A stretch of DNA of 61,725 bases from Atkinsonella hypoxylon (lineage: Eukaryota; Ascomycota; Sordariomycetes; Hypocreales; Clavicipitaceae): contig JFHB01000185.1 in NCBI GenBank assembly GCA_000729835.1, positions 1-61,725 of the forward strand, read 5' to 3'. A model generated the notes under the pieces. That model saw nothing but the letters and a program-made list of their open reading frames with translations, searched no databases and was not told the origin of the DNA. Made by a program: the position numbers and the translations under genes. Shown here in pieces: positions 11,846-24,920 of the stretch. Position 1 is the first letter of the stretch. Each line of letters opens with the position of its first letter.

Positions 11846-14800
11846 CTTCTTCTGTTTCCACTTAGGGTCTCTATTAGGCGTAGATCTATCTAAGGGAATA
11901 TTGTCTCTTAGTAGAATCTTGTTAGCTTTCTGCTTATATAATGTATTTACCTTTAGATTAATTAGTTGTAATTGCCTTAAGGGCTAAATCTCCTCTACAG
12001 CCTCTTTAAGTTAGCTTCTATATTAGTTAGCTATTCCCTTTATTATAAGGTTAGTAATAGCTACACCCTTATTCTCTATTATAGGCACTAGCTCCTTATT
12101 GTTGTTTAACTTAGCTTTAAGACCCTCTTTAACTATTTAATTATAAACTAAATCCTTAGATAACTTATTAATTAAGATTAGATTAACGCTAGCAGCTATT
12201 GCTTTATCTATTGCAGTCTTCTATTTAATACTTCTAGTAACCCTTAAGACTAATATAATATTACTAAAATAGCACTTTAAGAGAAGCTTACCTCCTTTAT
12301 TACTATACTTAAAGGTAACTTTAGCTATATATATAAAAGGCATTTTAAGGATTAATTGTATATATAAAGACTTTAGCGCAATATAAAAGCAAATTAGCGT
12401 TTAGACGTTTCTAAGGTACAGCTTTATTATTACCTCTTTTAATATTATAAGCTTATATAATGTAAAAGATATAGTAGTAGTCTTTTGCTTTATTAGAGTT
12501 ATTTTTAAATTAAGCTCTTTAATAAGATCCTTAGTAATAATATTCCCTTATAAACTATAATCTATAAGACTATTAATAAGTAAAGAGTTTAGGCTTTTAA
12601 GTTATACTTAAAGGTAAAGTAAGTTCTATAAATAGCTTATAATTGCTTTTAGCTTTAGAATACTATTTAATTCTTTAATGTAAAGTGCATTTACCTATAG
12701 GTTTACAATAAACTTTTTCTCTTTAATATAATTTCCTATATATTCTTATATAACATTCTATAAATTCTTCTAGATGCTATTAAGCAGTTATCTTATGCAT
12801 TTATTAGTAATATCTTCTTTATTGTCTTTTACTGCCTCTTTAACTATAGTAAATATTGTTTTAATAACATTAATTAATTAATCTTTCTACTCCTTAACTC
12901 TTTACCTCTTCCTTAGAATAAAATATAGAGGTATAACTTTAGCACTTATTCTATTAATATAATAGACTTTATTAACACTATTTACTTATATTAAGTATTT
13001 ATTCTCTATTGCTTCTATAAGTATAGGCATTAGTTAGTATAGATCTTATAAGCTAACTCTAATCTTCTTCTAAAAAATATCTTTAAATAATTATATAAGA
13101 AGCTATACTTTTATATCTATAGAGCTATTTTCTTTAGCTTTCTTTTCTTTTCTTTTAGCTTAGTCTTCTAAAACTCCTTCTTACTTAGTAGAGCGTTACA
13201 TCTTTATAGTATAGACTCTAAAGGGCTAGGCTATAATTCTCTCCTTAATTAGTATATAAAGAGTTCTTTTAGGTCTATATTCCTTTATCTTAAACGTTAA
13301 AGTTACTATAGTACTATTAGTAAGGTCTCTCTTAAGGATAGCTTCTAGTAGGATATATATTAGGCAATAATTAGAAATATTAATCTTATTAAAGATTTAA
13401 TCTAATATCTCTTTCTTTTTCTTGCTAAGCTTCTAATAGTTTAACGTTTTTCTACTAAATTCCTTAACTTAAGAATAATACTATTTTATAATATAGTAGT
13501 TAAAACAATTAACCTAGAACACTATAAGCCTATAAAGACAACTTTCTATACTAAGGAAGCTTTATATAAGAATAAGTAGCACTAGATTATTTAATTCTAC
13601 TGTTAAGATACTTACTCTTTAATTATACTTTATAAAGCTAATCTTATTGTTATACTAATAAAACTAGCATTAATCTATATAATAACCTTCCTTACTACAG
13701 TAATAGCAATAATACTGCCTTATGTAGCTTCTAGTTATATAGGTTCTAAAGCTTTAGGCATTATTATATATATTAACAGCGTTAATATATATATTTTGCC
13801 TTTCCTCCTTCTTCTTTCTAAATTTCTCTTTAAAAAGCTTTATAATATCTATCTTTAAAACTACCTACTTTATAAGTATAATCTTTATATTTTTAAACTT
13901 CTAGGTTAAATTATTTATTTAATCTTTTACTTCTAAAATAGACTATATAATTTCCTTAGCTTTATAACTAAAATTACTTATACTATAATGCTTAGGACTT
14001 TTTCTGCCTAAAGGTATATAAAGGTAGTCTCTTCTATTGTTATAGAGTCTAGAATTGCAGTCTTCTAGCTCTATTCTAGCTTATATATACTAGCTAAGCT
14101 GCTCTAATAACTCTCTATAGAGCATTACAACAAACTTAGCTCTAGTAACTTTTATTTAATCTATAAAGCTAGTAAGTATAGTATCTAGTAAGGCCTTATA
14201 AATATAATTAAACTAAGAGGTTATACTGCACTATATATAGAGCTTAGCGCTAATTATAGTAGCTTAATGCTCTTAAAGCTAATAGAGAGTGTCTTTTATA
14301 GTTCTTAAATAGTTTCTCTTTAGGTCTTTAAGCTTTTTATTAGCTTACTCCTTTTAATTTTAAGGAGTAGCTTTATACTAAAGCAAAAGCTACTTCTTAG
14401 CTTCTTTTTAATTATATAAGGCATAAATAACCTTTATATACTTATAGATTAATAGATTAATATAATAAATAAATATTTTCTACTAGTTTTCCTTTAGAAT
14501 AAATAAGGTTTCTATCTTTAGCTTAAAGCTAGTTAAATAATTAAGGATATTTTCTCCCTTAAATTAGTATATATTAAACTTCTTATTAAAGGTAGCCTAA
14601 GCTTACTGCTTTCTAATAGCTTTACCTATAGCTTTAGTAAGAGCTTTATAAGATATAGCTATAGCGCTACTAGTACTAGCCTTTTTATCTTAAGTATTTA
14701 ATTCTATTATAACCTTAGGTTTTAAAATAACTTTTTTAGAAGATTTATTAGATTAGCTAGGGCTAGTATTAGCTACTTTAGACGTAAAGCTTATGCTTTT

Positions 14801-15214
14801 CTTTAAGGAATATAGAATACTAAACTTATATAAATAACTAGTAAAATAGCTTAATATAGAAGGTAGGTGTAAAAAGAACAATTAATCTTACTTAGTAGAA
14901 AGAGTATAATATATATAATTCTCTATATTAGCTGTACTTTTAATGCTTTTACCTTCTGCTTCTATAGTTATATAAGCTTCTAACGCTAAGACGTAAAGGC
15001 TAAGAACTTAATTGCTAATAATAGTAAATATAAAGATAACTGCTAAGATAAGGATAAAAGAGAAATTTTTCTCTATAATTAAATAATTATAACGTCTAAG
15101 GGACCTAAAAACTTCCTTTTTACTGTATTAAGGCTATTTTAGCTAAGGGTAAAATAGAGGTTAAATAGGCTAGCTAGTATTTACAATATAGTAATTGTCT
15201 TTAACTAAGCCTAG
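11846..15214 (-). mobile_element. Gypsy-2 fragment, duplicated copy (gag to protease)
   Basis: Duplicate of 7067-10435, ending at the target site CCTAG (15210-15214) where Gypsy-1 copy A entered. It carries the protease active-site region (Asp codon 12560-12562), the knuckle and gag. RT and downstream pol are absent from this unit. The continuation of the element on its 5' side resumes at 25164, after copy A. Confidence 0.85.
13667..14780 (-). pseudogene. Gypsy-2 gag remnant with CCHC zinc knuckle, second copy
   Basis: Duplicate of the gag remnant at 8888-10000. The knuckle at 13667-13708 reads C-Y-Y-C-S-K-E-G-Y-Y-I-D-stop-C. Both Cys of the CX2C pair and the last Cys survive here, while the His codon is Tyr and the residue before the last Cys is a RIP-type stop. 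This confirms that the first-copy Tyr came from Cys. The protein would have packaged the element RNA; it is now dead. Confidence 0.7.
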
Positions 15215-15457
15215 TGTTACAGTAGGATCTAACGTAGGTTTATTAGAAGTAACAATAGGTTGTTAGATTTAATAGGTTATATAATAAATCGTAAGAGAAG
15301 TTATAAGAGCTTCTATAAGGAGCATTTAGTAATAGTGTTCTAGTGAATAATAGTTAATTGTTTAATCTAACTACTTAAGTGTTGCTTCTAACTACTTATA
15401 TATAATTGCAGTTATATACACTAGTAACCTATAGGTCTATAGGATTATTCTATAATA
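15215..15457 (-). repeat. Gypsy-1 copy A 3' LTR
   Basis: 243 bp, starting TGTTACAG, with the terminal CCCGTAACA mutated to TCTATAATA. It is much more heavily RIPed at its right end than the partner LTR at 24921-25163. Confidence 0.9.
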
Positions 15458-16029
15458 AGTGCTGCCTCTACAAAAAAGATTAGCTGTTCTAGCTGTTCTA
15501 AAAATTAATTGTTAGTTGTTAGAAGGTATATTAGATTAAACTAAATAACTTATTAATCTAGCTATTATAAAAGGCGCAGAAAGGTAGTTATTATTTTATT
15601 GTATAAGCATACATTATTGTTATTATAGTGCAATCTGCAGCGTAGGTTGCTATATTTATATATTTTTCTGTGCACTTATAATGCCTAAATTACACTTATA
15701 ATTTAGTAACTATTAAATCTATATATTAAATTAATAGATTTCCTTAAACCTAATAAAGCATTAAAGCTTATTCTATATTCTATATATAAGTGAAGTTACG
15801 TAAAATTATTCTAGATAATATTAAATCCTATAAATTAATCTTATATAATAAAGCTAATTTATTAAATCTATATAGTATATTCTTTATATAAGATTATTCT
15901 ACGCAGTATTAAAAGCATTAAAAATTAATCTATATTAAAGCAAATTTTCTGTTAAATCCCTCTAATATATTTCTTTATATATATATAGCTTATTCTAATC
16001 CTTAAGCATTAGTAATAGCAGTAAATTGT
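15458..16029 (-). other. Gypsy-1 copy A 3' untranslated region
   Basis: 572 bp between the extra ORF and the 3' LTR. It holds no recognised motif beyond a likely purine-rich stretch next to the LTR (GTAGAGGCAGCACT in minus sense, preceded by a T-run). The same sequence recurs at 10679-11250 and 28590-29161. Confidence 0.55.
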
Positions 16030-17799
16030 TAGTTAGTTATAATAGGCTATTAGTTCTCTCTAGAAAGTAAAGCTAAAGAACGTTTCTAGTAGCTTTAGGG
16101 AGGGTTTTGCCTAAGAGGTACTAGTTTTACGCTTAGTAGGTGTTTCTACTAGTTTACTTACAGCTAGCCTCTTAGTTAGCGTTTTTACCTTAGTTAGTAT
16201 TAGCTTTACTGTAGAAGGTATCTCTTATAGAATTAATAGAGAGAAATACATTAAAGATAGGTTAATTAGAATAAACTAAGCACTTCTTCTACATTAAATA
16301 GTGCTAAATCTATTACTAAAGAGGCCTTATACAGCAATAGGCTAGTTAGCTAAGCGTTCTAAGAAGTCTATATAAATGTAGTTAATTTTATATTATAAGC
16401 GTTTACTTTCTGCCTACTATATATTAATATTGCTAGCAACCTTTAGTAAGGTTTTATTTTTATTAATAACGTTATTAATACCTTTATTAAATTAACTTAT
16501 GCTATTTAGTTAGTTATATATACTGTAGATAGCAGTCTATAATTTATTAAACTACTTATTAAATAGACCTCCTTTAGCCTCTATTCTAACCTAGTTAATC
16601 TTTTTATTTAACTTATTAATTTTAGTAATATAGAGGTTAAGTTGCTTCTATATAGCGTTACTACCTATAGAAGTGTCCTTAAGGTAGGCTTTAATTATTT
16701 CCTTAGCATTAGATTTACACTTCTTCTAAAGGAGACTATTACACTAGCTCTAGGATTGCACCTTAGCTAATAGAATAAAGAGTAAGTTTATACAGCTAAT
16801 ACTAGCTAAGGCACCTACAATAGTGCTATTAATCCTGCTAAATTTATTAGAGAAGTAGATAGTAAGTAACGCTGCCTATAACAGTAGACTAGTAAATAAA
16901 TCTATAGTAATAGTTTCTTTACCTCTTTTTACTATATTACTACTGTAGTATGCAGTAGCAGCTGCTTTTGCCTATATCTTACCTCTTCTAGCTACTTTAG
17001 CGTTACCTACAGATGCCTTAGCATTCTTACCTTTATATTGCTAGTTCTAGCGCTTTACTTTACAGTTATTATAAATCCTAAAGATATATATTACTATATT
17101 CTGCTAGAGTAAGTAATATACATTATCTTTAGAGACCTTAATACTAGTTTTATCTATTATACTGCCTTTAAGAGCAAATTTATAGGTATAAGTGTAAATA
17201 GCATTTTCTATATTCTATACCTTTTCTTTAGCTCTATTAGTGTAGCAATACTAACTATAGTCTTCTATAATAGGCTCTACATTAGTAATATTAATATTAT
17301 CTTTAATTTCTATAGAAATAGTGCTAAAGATAAACTTATTAACTTTTAGGGTGCCCTTAGCACTTCTAGGCCTACTAAAAGTGCTATATAGGCAGCAGAA
17401 ATTAAGCAATATAAGATAAGTTTTAATGTTATCTAGCTCTATAGCTACTATATTACCTTTATAGTTGTATTCTTACTCCTTAAACTTAGAACCTTTACTC
17501 TTAGCGTTAGAACTATTATTATAATTAATGTATATATTAGAAGCAATATATTCTTCTTTAGGTTTAAATAGTAGCAGTATTATAGCTTAAGTGTAGTTAC
17601 TATTATTATTCTCTTCTTAGAATAAGCTATCTAGGTTTACTAAAATTAACAATTCTAAACTACTAAAAGAAAAGGATAATAGTAGTAGATTTTCTATAAA
17701 AGGGGCAGAAAGGGCTAGAAGTAGCTCTATAGAGGCTAGCTAGTTCTATAGGCTATAGAAATTTACTCTATAGGCAGTCTATTGCCTTTAGTGTAGTAT
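16030..17799 (-). pseudogene. Gypsy-1 post-pol ORF (ORF3), function unknown, copy A
   Basis: An extra coding region of about 580 codons between pol and the 3' LTR, the position env takes in some Gypsy elements. The start is ATA here (17799) but ATG at the matching site of copy C (38757). The minus frame then gives an N-terminal Ser/Leu stretch, a mixed middle (RPRSAKGTLKVNKFI near 17355), a more hydrophobic patch near 16850-16930, a coiled-coil-like stretch (KQLNLYITKINKLNKKIN, about 16615-16670), and a basic Pro/Thr-rich tail (VETPTKRKTS). I do not recognise the family. RIP turns Thr, Ala, Pro and His into Ile, Val, Leu and Tyr, so the hydrophobic patch may be an artefact. The C-terminal stop is uncertain by tens of bases. 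Confidence 0.5.
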
Positions 17800-18177
17800 T
17801 CTAGTGTTTAACTGTTAAAAGTAGCTAAATAACAGCCTAGAGCGATAGAAAGAGCAGTAGCTATAATAGTATTAATAAATTTATAAGATTTTATAATGTA
17901 TAAGGGTGTAAAGAAAAGGTTATATAGTAGAAAGCGTAAAAATTCGCGAAAGTAAAGGTAAATTTACAGAAAAAGTAGGTTAAAACAACAGTATATAGAT
18001 TTATAGGTGTTTTCTTTCTAACCTTCTATAATTCTATAATATAGGTTAATTTTAATAGTTTTAATAATAATAAATAAGGATATAAGAAAAGAGATACTAA
18101 GGGATTTAAACAATCTATTGTATAATAAAGGAAATTAAGACTTATAAGGAAAAGAGTTAGTAGTAGGCTTCTACTAG
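17800..18177 (-). other. Gypsy-1 copy A spacer between gag-pol and ORF3
   Basis: 378 bp with no recognised motif. ORF3 is in the same reading frame as gag-pol (24717 minus 17799 is a multiple of 3), so a readthrough fusion cannot be excluded. The stop at 18178-18180 is a candidate pol end, but could itself be a RIPed Gln or Trp codon. Confidence 0.45.
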
Positions 18178-21100
18178 CTAATTTAAAGCTTTCTAGTAGG
18201 CTGTATTACTCTTTTAACAACACTAATACTCTTCTTCTTAATTTATAGAGTATTTCTATAGATATTTATTTATAATTTTAGAAGCATTAACTTTAAGCTT
18301 ATCTTTAGCAATCTATTAGTTATCTTTAGTAAAGAACCCTTTCTATTGTATAAGGAATTCTAAATGCAGCTTACTTAACTTACTGCAGGAACATTAGATT
18401 TAATAAGCATAAATTCGCTTAATTTCCTAATAGTCCTTTATACTAAACCCTTCTATTACAATTAGCAGTAGCAGTTACTCTTTTTAGTTAAAAGGGTCTT
18501 TACTTTATTTTAGCTTCTAAAGGTAAGCTGCTAATACTACTAGGTGTATATATAAATCTAGTAGGAAATCTAAGTAAAACAACAATAGGCTTACTTTTAT
18601 AAGAACCTTATATAGCTCTACCTATTAAGGAGACTATTTCTTTTTTAACTTTTCTAGAAGTATATATCCTTAGTGTAATTATAGGTAGACTATATCCTCT
18701 ACTTTAATGTTAATAGGCTTATACTAGGCGTTATATTTAATCTTAATTAAGGCATTTACTATATTAATAGCTATTTCTGCCTCTTACTAGTATAGCTTCT
18801 AAAGTATAGCTATATTGCTTATATTTGTTCTATTGCTAGAAATATTATCTAATTAAATTAGATTAACAATAGTAGCTAGTTAGAAACTATATATAAGTTT
18901 ATTAAAGGAAATCTCTATACTAGCTACTACTACATTATTAAGTTAGTGCTATAGTGCTAAAAGTATTGTAGTTTATAGCGTATTTAGATTTATAACTGTA
19001 TAGTATTAAACAGCAACAATAACTATTTAATTCTTCTATTTAGCTATTCTATCTATCTATAGGTAGTAAGCTATAGCTATAAGCAATTTACTTCTAATTT
19101 AGGTAAATATACTTCTCTAAACGTTAGAAATAAACTTTAGATCTTAGTTGCTTATAATCTACTTAGAAAGGCTTTAGTTTAATAAATATAGCATCTATAA
19201 AAGTAGTTCTACCTAAATTTCTACTGTATATATTATATACTTAAGTATAAGGATTATTTACTTACTAAATAGGTAATTTACTAGATATAGTAAGTTATAG
19301 AAGCTATATCTATCTTTTTACTATAGAGTGTTTATTAAGCTAACTTTAGGTATATTAGTAATAAAATTAAGCAAAATTGTATAGAAAAGAGTTAAAACTA
19401 ACTCTAATAACCTTAATTCCCTTAGCAGCTTACTGCAGTTAATTGCGTTTTCTTTATAGGTGCAGTAGTAAGCAATATAGGCTTAAATCTACTTATATAT
19501 CTACAGAAAGTAAACTGCCTATAATTCTACTGCTATTCTATAGGCGCTAAAATAGTTTTAATTATTATAAACTATTTTAAGAATAAATCCTATAACCTTT
19601 ATAGGTATATATAGTTAAAATAGGCCTTTTTTATTATAATAGTATAAAAGTCTATTATCTTATAGGGTCTATTTATACAGCAGAATCCTTAGCCTTTATT
19701 GTTAATTTTACTAATTCTACTTTTTACAAAAGTCCTTAATACTTTCTATAATTCTACTAAGCTTTAGATTAAAACTATAGCCTTAAATAATTTCTTTTTT
19801 TAAACCTTTATCTAATACTGCTATAGCGCTATATTCTTTAGCGAAAAACACACTTATATTAAGCTTATTAAATTTACTGTTATAAGCCTCCTCTTAGTAT
19901 AAGACTGTAACTAGCAACTTAGAGAGTGCATTTAGCACTATATTTAGCACTTCTAGTATATAGAAGACTCTTAGGTTAAATTACAATAAATAATTAGCTA
20001 CTTTAGCTAATTTTAGGTTAGCTTTATCTAGATTTATTATAGTAAGTAAGGTATATTTAATAATCCCTTTTACTAATAAGTAGTTTATAATAATATTAAT
20101 AGTGTAGCAGTTAGATTAAACTATTTTCTATAGCTTTTAGATACTCTATATAATTGTAGCTACCTCTGCCTTAGTTAATCTATAATGTTTCTTTAGGTTA
20201 AAAGTGTATCTTAAGAGAAAGAGAATTAGCTATAGCTAGTTACTTTTAATGTCTTTATTAGGTATACTATAACTGTTCTATTTACTTATAAGCTAGAAGA
20301 TAAAGAGCCTAAATTCTTCCTTATAAGCGTTAACTTTAAAGAATAAATACTTACTAGAGTTATAGTGCTATAGAATAGTGTTTTTATTAAGGTATACTTT
20401 TACCTCTTTAAATGCCTTTTTTTCCTTAGGTTTTAGTAAAAATATTGCTTCTTAGGCTTTCTTTTAGTATATTAGTTTAGGTAAACTATTAGCTAAGCCT
20501 TTCTTATAAAGCTTTTATAGTAAAGTAGTCTTTTGTTTCTATAGTAAGTAAATTTATATATTAAACTATAGAATACTTTTCTATAAAAAGCTAGCTATAT
20601 TAATAAAGGTCTTTAGATTTATAAAATCTACTAGAAACTTAAGTTTTTAAAAAGCTTTTAGCCTATTATTTATATTAGTAATTCTATTACTATTAACAAT
20701 AAAACCTAACAGCTAAATAGCTAAGTAGCTTATAAATAACTTCTTTATAGCTATTATTAACTTATTTTTCTTTAGAATTAATAAAACTATATTAAGGTAT
20801 ATAAGGTAGTCCTTAGTAGAGTTAAAGAATATAATAATGTTATTAATATAGATTTATATAAAATATTAATGCTTTTAAAATAATTAGTCTATATACTGTT
20901 AAGCAAAAGCTAGTGCATTCTTAAAGCCTATAAGCGCTATATTTAATGCTTCTAATCTCTATTTTAATATTACTACTATATAAGATTAATGTTCTTATCT
21001 TATAGAAAGCTAGTAGAAAAACCTTAATATATTAAAGAGTAAAAACATCTTCTTACTATATATATCTACTATAATGTTTAATTAATCTAGTAGAGAGTAT

Positions 21101-24100
21101 ATATTTAGTATTACTACACTGTTAAGTAGCTTTATATTAACTATAACTTATTCTTTTCTTTTTATTAGGGTTTTAATCTACACTATAAAGGCTAGGTAGG
21201 CTATAGCTGCTAGGTTGTTTAAATACAATATCTTTCTACTTAAATGTAGCTTATTATAAACCTTATCTAGTTTAGCTTTATCTTTAGCTTCTAGTAGGTA
21301 GATTTAAATAGATTTTAGCTGCTTCTACTATCTATCTACTAGATCTACTCTTATATACTAGTCTTTAAGCATAGAAATAATACCTCTATTATAATAAATA
21401 TTGTATTTATCTGTTAAGTTAATAAGCTTAGTTATAACGTTTAGGTTTAAGTTTTCTACCTTAACCTTATATTTATTATAAATATATAGTATATTCTTAG
21501 GACAAGAGATTCTATATATAAAGATACTATTATTAACTTTCTTAGGGTTAAATTTACTACTATTACCTTCTTTCTATAACTTATAATCTTCTGCAGGCAA
21601 TAGACTATTATTAGGTGCAATATCCTTAGAAAAATATATATATAAATTAAATAGGTTTATAATTATATAGTTAGCCTTAAGCTCTTTATTATACTAAAGA
21701 TAAATAACCTTTTAATTTTTCTAGATTATAATAAATTTATCTAAATAGTTATAGGCTACTATTTATTCCTAGTTAGTTGTACTAAGCAATACATCTAGGA
21801 TAAGGTTAGATTTTAAGTATATATAGTAGGCAGTAGCCTTCTTATTAGCTAGTACCTTCTTCTATTTAACTAGAATATACTCTTACAATTTTAGCGGAAT
21901 TATTATAGCTTATACTGCTATTATATTCTAATATAGAATCTTTAAAATTAGCTAGAAGATACCTATTTCTATAACTATATTATAAATAGACCTAATAGTA
22001 GCCTTAAGGTAAATAAAATTAATTTTAACACTATAATTATAGAGGAAGGTTAAACCTAGAAGGAGCTTTAGCTTTAAGTTACTTATTATATTAGCTATAA
22101 CTATAAAATAGCTAGTTATAGGCACGCTATATATAGATCTAGGGATGTAGAAGTTAAATATAGCTGTCTTAGAGATATAGAAGAACAATTGCACTCTAGT
22201 AACTAGTTTTAGCTCTATTTTTACCTATTTTATATTCTAACTAAACTAAGTTAACTATACTTTATTAACTAGCACTAAAGAGGTTCTAGTATTTAGGTAG
22301 ATCTAATATAATAGTCCTTTATTATAGAATTAAATAGGAATCTTTAGGAAGGAATTTAACTTTAGAATACTAGATTTAATAAGCTATAGCTTTATAACTA
22401 CTTTAACTACTTACTCTATTTAGATTCCTTATAAATCCTTTTAGTCTACCTCTATTTAAACCTTTTTCTTTTACTTTTCTTTACTTTTAGTAAAATAGAT
22501 TTTAATAAAGTTAAATTCTAGGCTAGTTAGTAGTTCTTTAGTATTAACTGTTTCTTCTTCTTCTATTAGCTAGTATTTACAGCTTTTAAGGTACTTCTTA
22601 TAGTCTTTCTAGTTAGATTTATCTTTAAACGTTATTATATAGGTATATTCCTTATTATTCTGCAGTAGGCCCTATTGTTAAAAACGTTAAAGCTGCTAAA
22701 GATACTATAGCTTTAGCTAATAATTCTAGCTAGTCCCTAAATTCTAGTTCTACTAAGGCTAGAGCTACTACTCTCTTAGCAGCTAATTCCTCTAGTTTTA
22801 TAGTAGATACTAAGAATAATTATTCTAGTAATTTTTATAGAATAAAGGTTAGAACTAAAATTAACTATTGCTCTTATTCTAGTTTACTTAGTTACTTTAG
22901 GCTACTTTATTATTTTTAGAGTTCTTACTATTAAATTTACTCTAAGTATAGTAAGTATTAATACCTTTCTTATAGTCTTCTAATTTTTATTATTTTCCTA
23001 AATCCCTAAGGCATTTTTATAGATCCTTAACCTTATTATTTACTATAGTAATATATATAGATCTTAGGTCTTTTACTATTAGAATTAAGTATAGCTATTA
23101 TAATTCTAGATATAGCTTATAATAGAGTCTTAAAAGGAGCTAAAGATTAGTAGTTTTACTATTTATATAGGTATATTAGAATACTCTAAAGGTAAATTCC
23201 CTAAATAATTTTTCTTTAATTATATTCTACTTTATAAACTTAGCTAAATCTAGCTATATTATTGTATTTTAGATCTATATACTAAATTCTTTATAGATAG
23301 CAGTATAAATAGAGTTTAAACTACTAAAAATAGCTATTTTTTTATAGTAATCTAGATACTACTTATACTATATTAATGCATTCCCTTTAAAGAGAGTTTA
23401 GAGCTTAATATAAATAGCTTTCTAGGCGTTAATTACACTATAGCTATAGTAGTCTTTAATAGCTTAAATCTATAGCTCTATATTGTAGAAAATAGTGTAC
23501 TTTTCTTTATATAAAATTAGCTTATAAATATTCCTATTGTTAAAGGGTTTAAAGTAACTAATATTAGTAATCTTCTATATAGAATCTATTTATTCCTTAA
23601 GGGTTTAGAACTATATATTGCTTTAGTTATTCTATTCCTAATGTAGATCTAGCCTTTTATTTGCTAGATTTAGCTAGAGATTATTATTTCTAATATAGTA
23701 TAGTGCTTATTAATTTATATACTAATATTTAAAGTTACTAAATACTTAATTCTAGTTTTTTTTAGTATCTTAGCTTTTTTTAGCTTTACTATTATAGTAT
23801 TACTCTAATAGATTCTTTAGAAATTACAGTAGCTTCTATTCTTTTAGAAAAGTACTAAAGTATCTAAAGTATCTCTATATTATATAGTTTCCTTTGCTTA
23901 GAGGTTACTTCTAACTTTACTTCTAGTTCTAGTTGTCTTTTAGGGGTAAATAAGGATTAAAAGCTCTTTACTTATAATCCTTAAGCTAGAAGCCTTATTA
24001 GGTATAGTATTATTTATTATATTTATTCTAAGGCTTAAATATAGTCTTTATCTTTTAGGCTAAGTATTATTACTCTACCTAAAGAGCAGCAATTTTATTG

Positions 24101-24717
24101 TTTAATTCTCTCTATAATCTACTAATTTTATTAATTAATTCTTCCTTAATTTTACTAATTTATTTACTAATTTCTATAGAAAAACCTATAAACTATTCTA
24201 GTAAGAGGTTCTCTTTTCTAAGTAAATCTACTACTTTCTTTACTTTATACTTTAGCTTAAGGGTATAAAACCTTTAGTAAGCCTATAAAAGTAGTAAGAT
24301 TTTAGCTAGTTCTTTAATTAGTAAGTCCTTTCTAGTAGTTTAAGGCGTATTTAATAGATTTAGGTCCTTAGTAAGTAGTGTAAATCTAGATCTCTATACT
24401 TACTTTCCTTTAATATCCTAGGTAGAACTAGCACTAGCTTTATAGATAGTGTCTCTTAAGCTATTAGATTTAGATAATCTAGCTTTAGCTTTTTCTTTTA
24501 GTATTACTGTTAGTAAATCTATAAGGAGTTTAGCAGATTTAGCCTTATTAATAATTCTATTAACCTACCTTTATACCTACTATACTATAGAAGCGTTAAC
24601 AGTATTCTAGTAAGAAGGTAGTTCTACTAGCTTAAGTTAGTTATATAATTTAAGCTATTTATTAATAAATTTATAGCAAGTAAGATAAAGTAGTAGGCTT
24701 CTTTTCTCCTAAGGCAT
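18178..24717 (-). pseudogene. Gypsy-1 gag-pol with C-terminal chromodomain, copy A
   Basis: One-frame polyprotein of about 2180 codons. gag runs from ATG 24717 to about residue 680; it has a coiled-coil-like N half and a capsid core (KLILYKEKYTIFYN), and no CCHC knuckle was seen. Protease is near residue 805-920: LNTRTSLVLVNK at about 22265-22300, then LLLGLTFLYNYSVKI. RT spans about residues 1130-1330, with the box YINN (expected YIDD) at 20839-20850 and GFKNALAFA upstream. Integrase has a zinc-finger remnant near 19560-19400, then LNFITNIPK, ISNQDLKF and a GPY-like module near 18600. The chromodomain is at 18250-18462, with EIKRIYAY, FLIQ-KGF and NKYL. Chromodomains of this class steer integration to marked chromatin. 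Gln/Trp stops abound, but the frame never shifts between 24717, 20850 and 18462. Confidence 0.82.
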
Positions 24718-24920
24718 AAGATCCCTTTTTTAAATCTAGAAATCTAGATTTTAGCGGTAAAATTTATAGAATTAGTGTATAGTTTTAAGTTCTCTATTAG
24801 TAAAAGGAATATAGTTCCTTTTACTAAGCTCCTTCTAAAGTTGCTCTATCTTAGATATTACAATTTTAGCTTTTTAAGCTTAAGGAGAGTTAGCAATAAT
24901 TAGAAGCAATTGCTACTACT

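Larger units (their letters stand above)
11842..16620. repeat. Tandem segmental duplication, unit 2 (about 4.78 kb)
   Basis: Second unit of the direct tandem duplication. Its right part runs without a break into Gypsy-1 copy A (16621 onward), as Gypsy-1 copy C does at 29753. The novel joint is therefore at the unit 1/unit 2 boundary, near 11842, not at 16620. Both units are fully RIPed with private and shared mutations, so the duplication came before at least the last RIP. Confidence 0.88.

Noticed and set aside
16850..16930. Transmembrane helices in ORF3, suggesting an envelope protein
   Set aside because: RIP changes Thr, Ala and Pro codons to Ile, Val and Leu, so apparent hydrophobic helices are not reliable. 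No signal peptide or furin-type site was seen.
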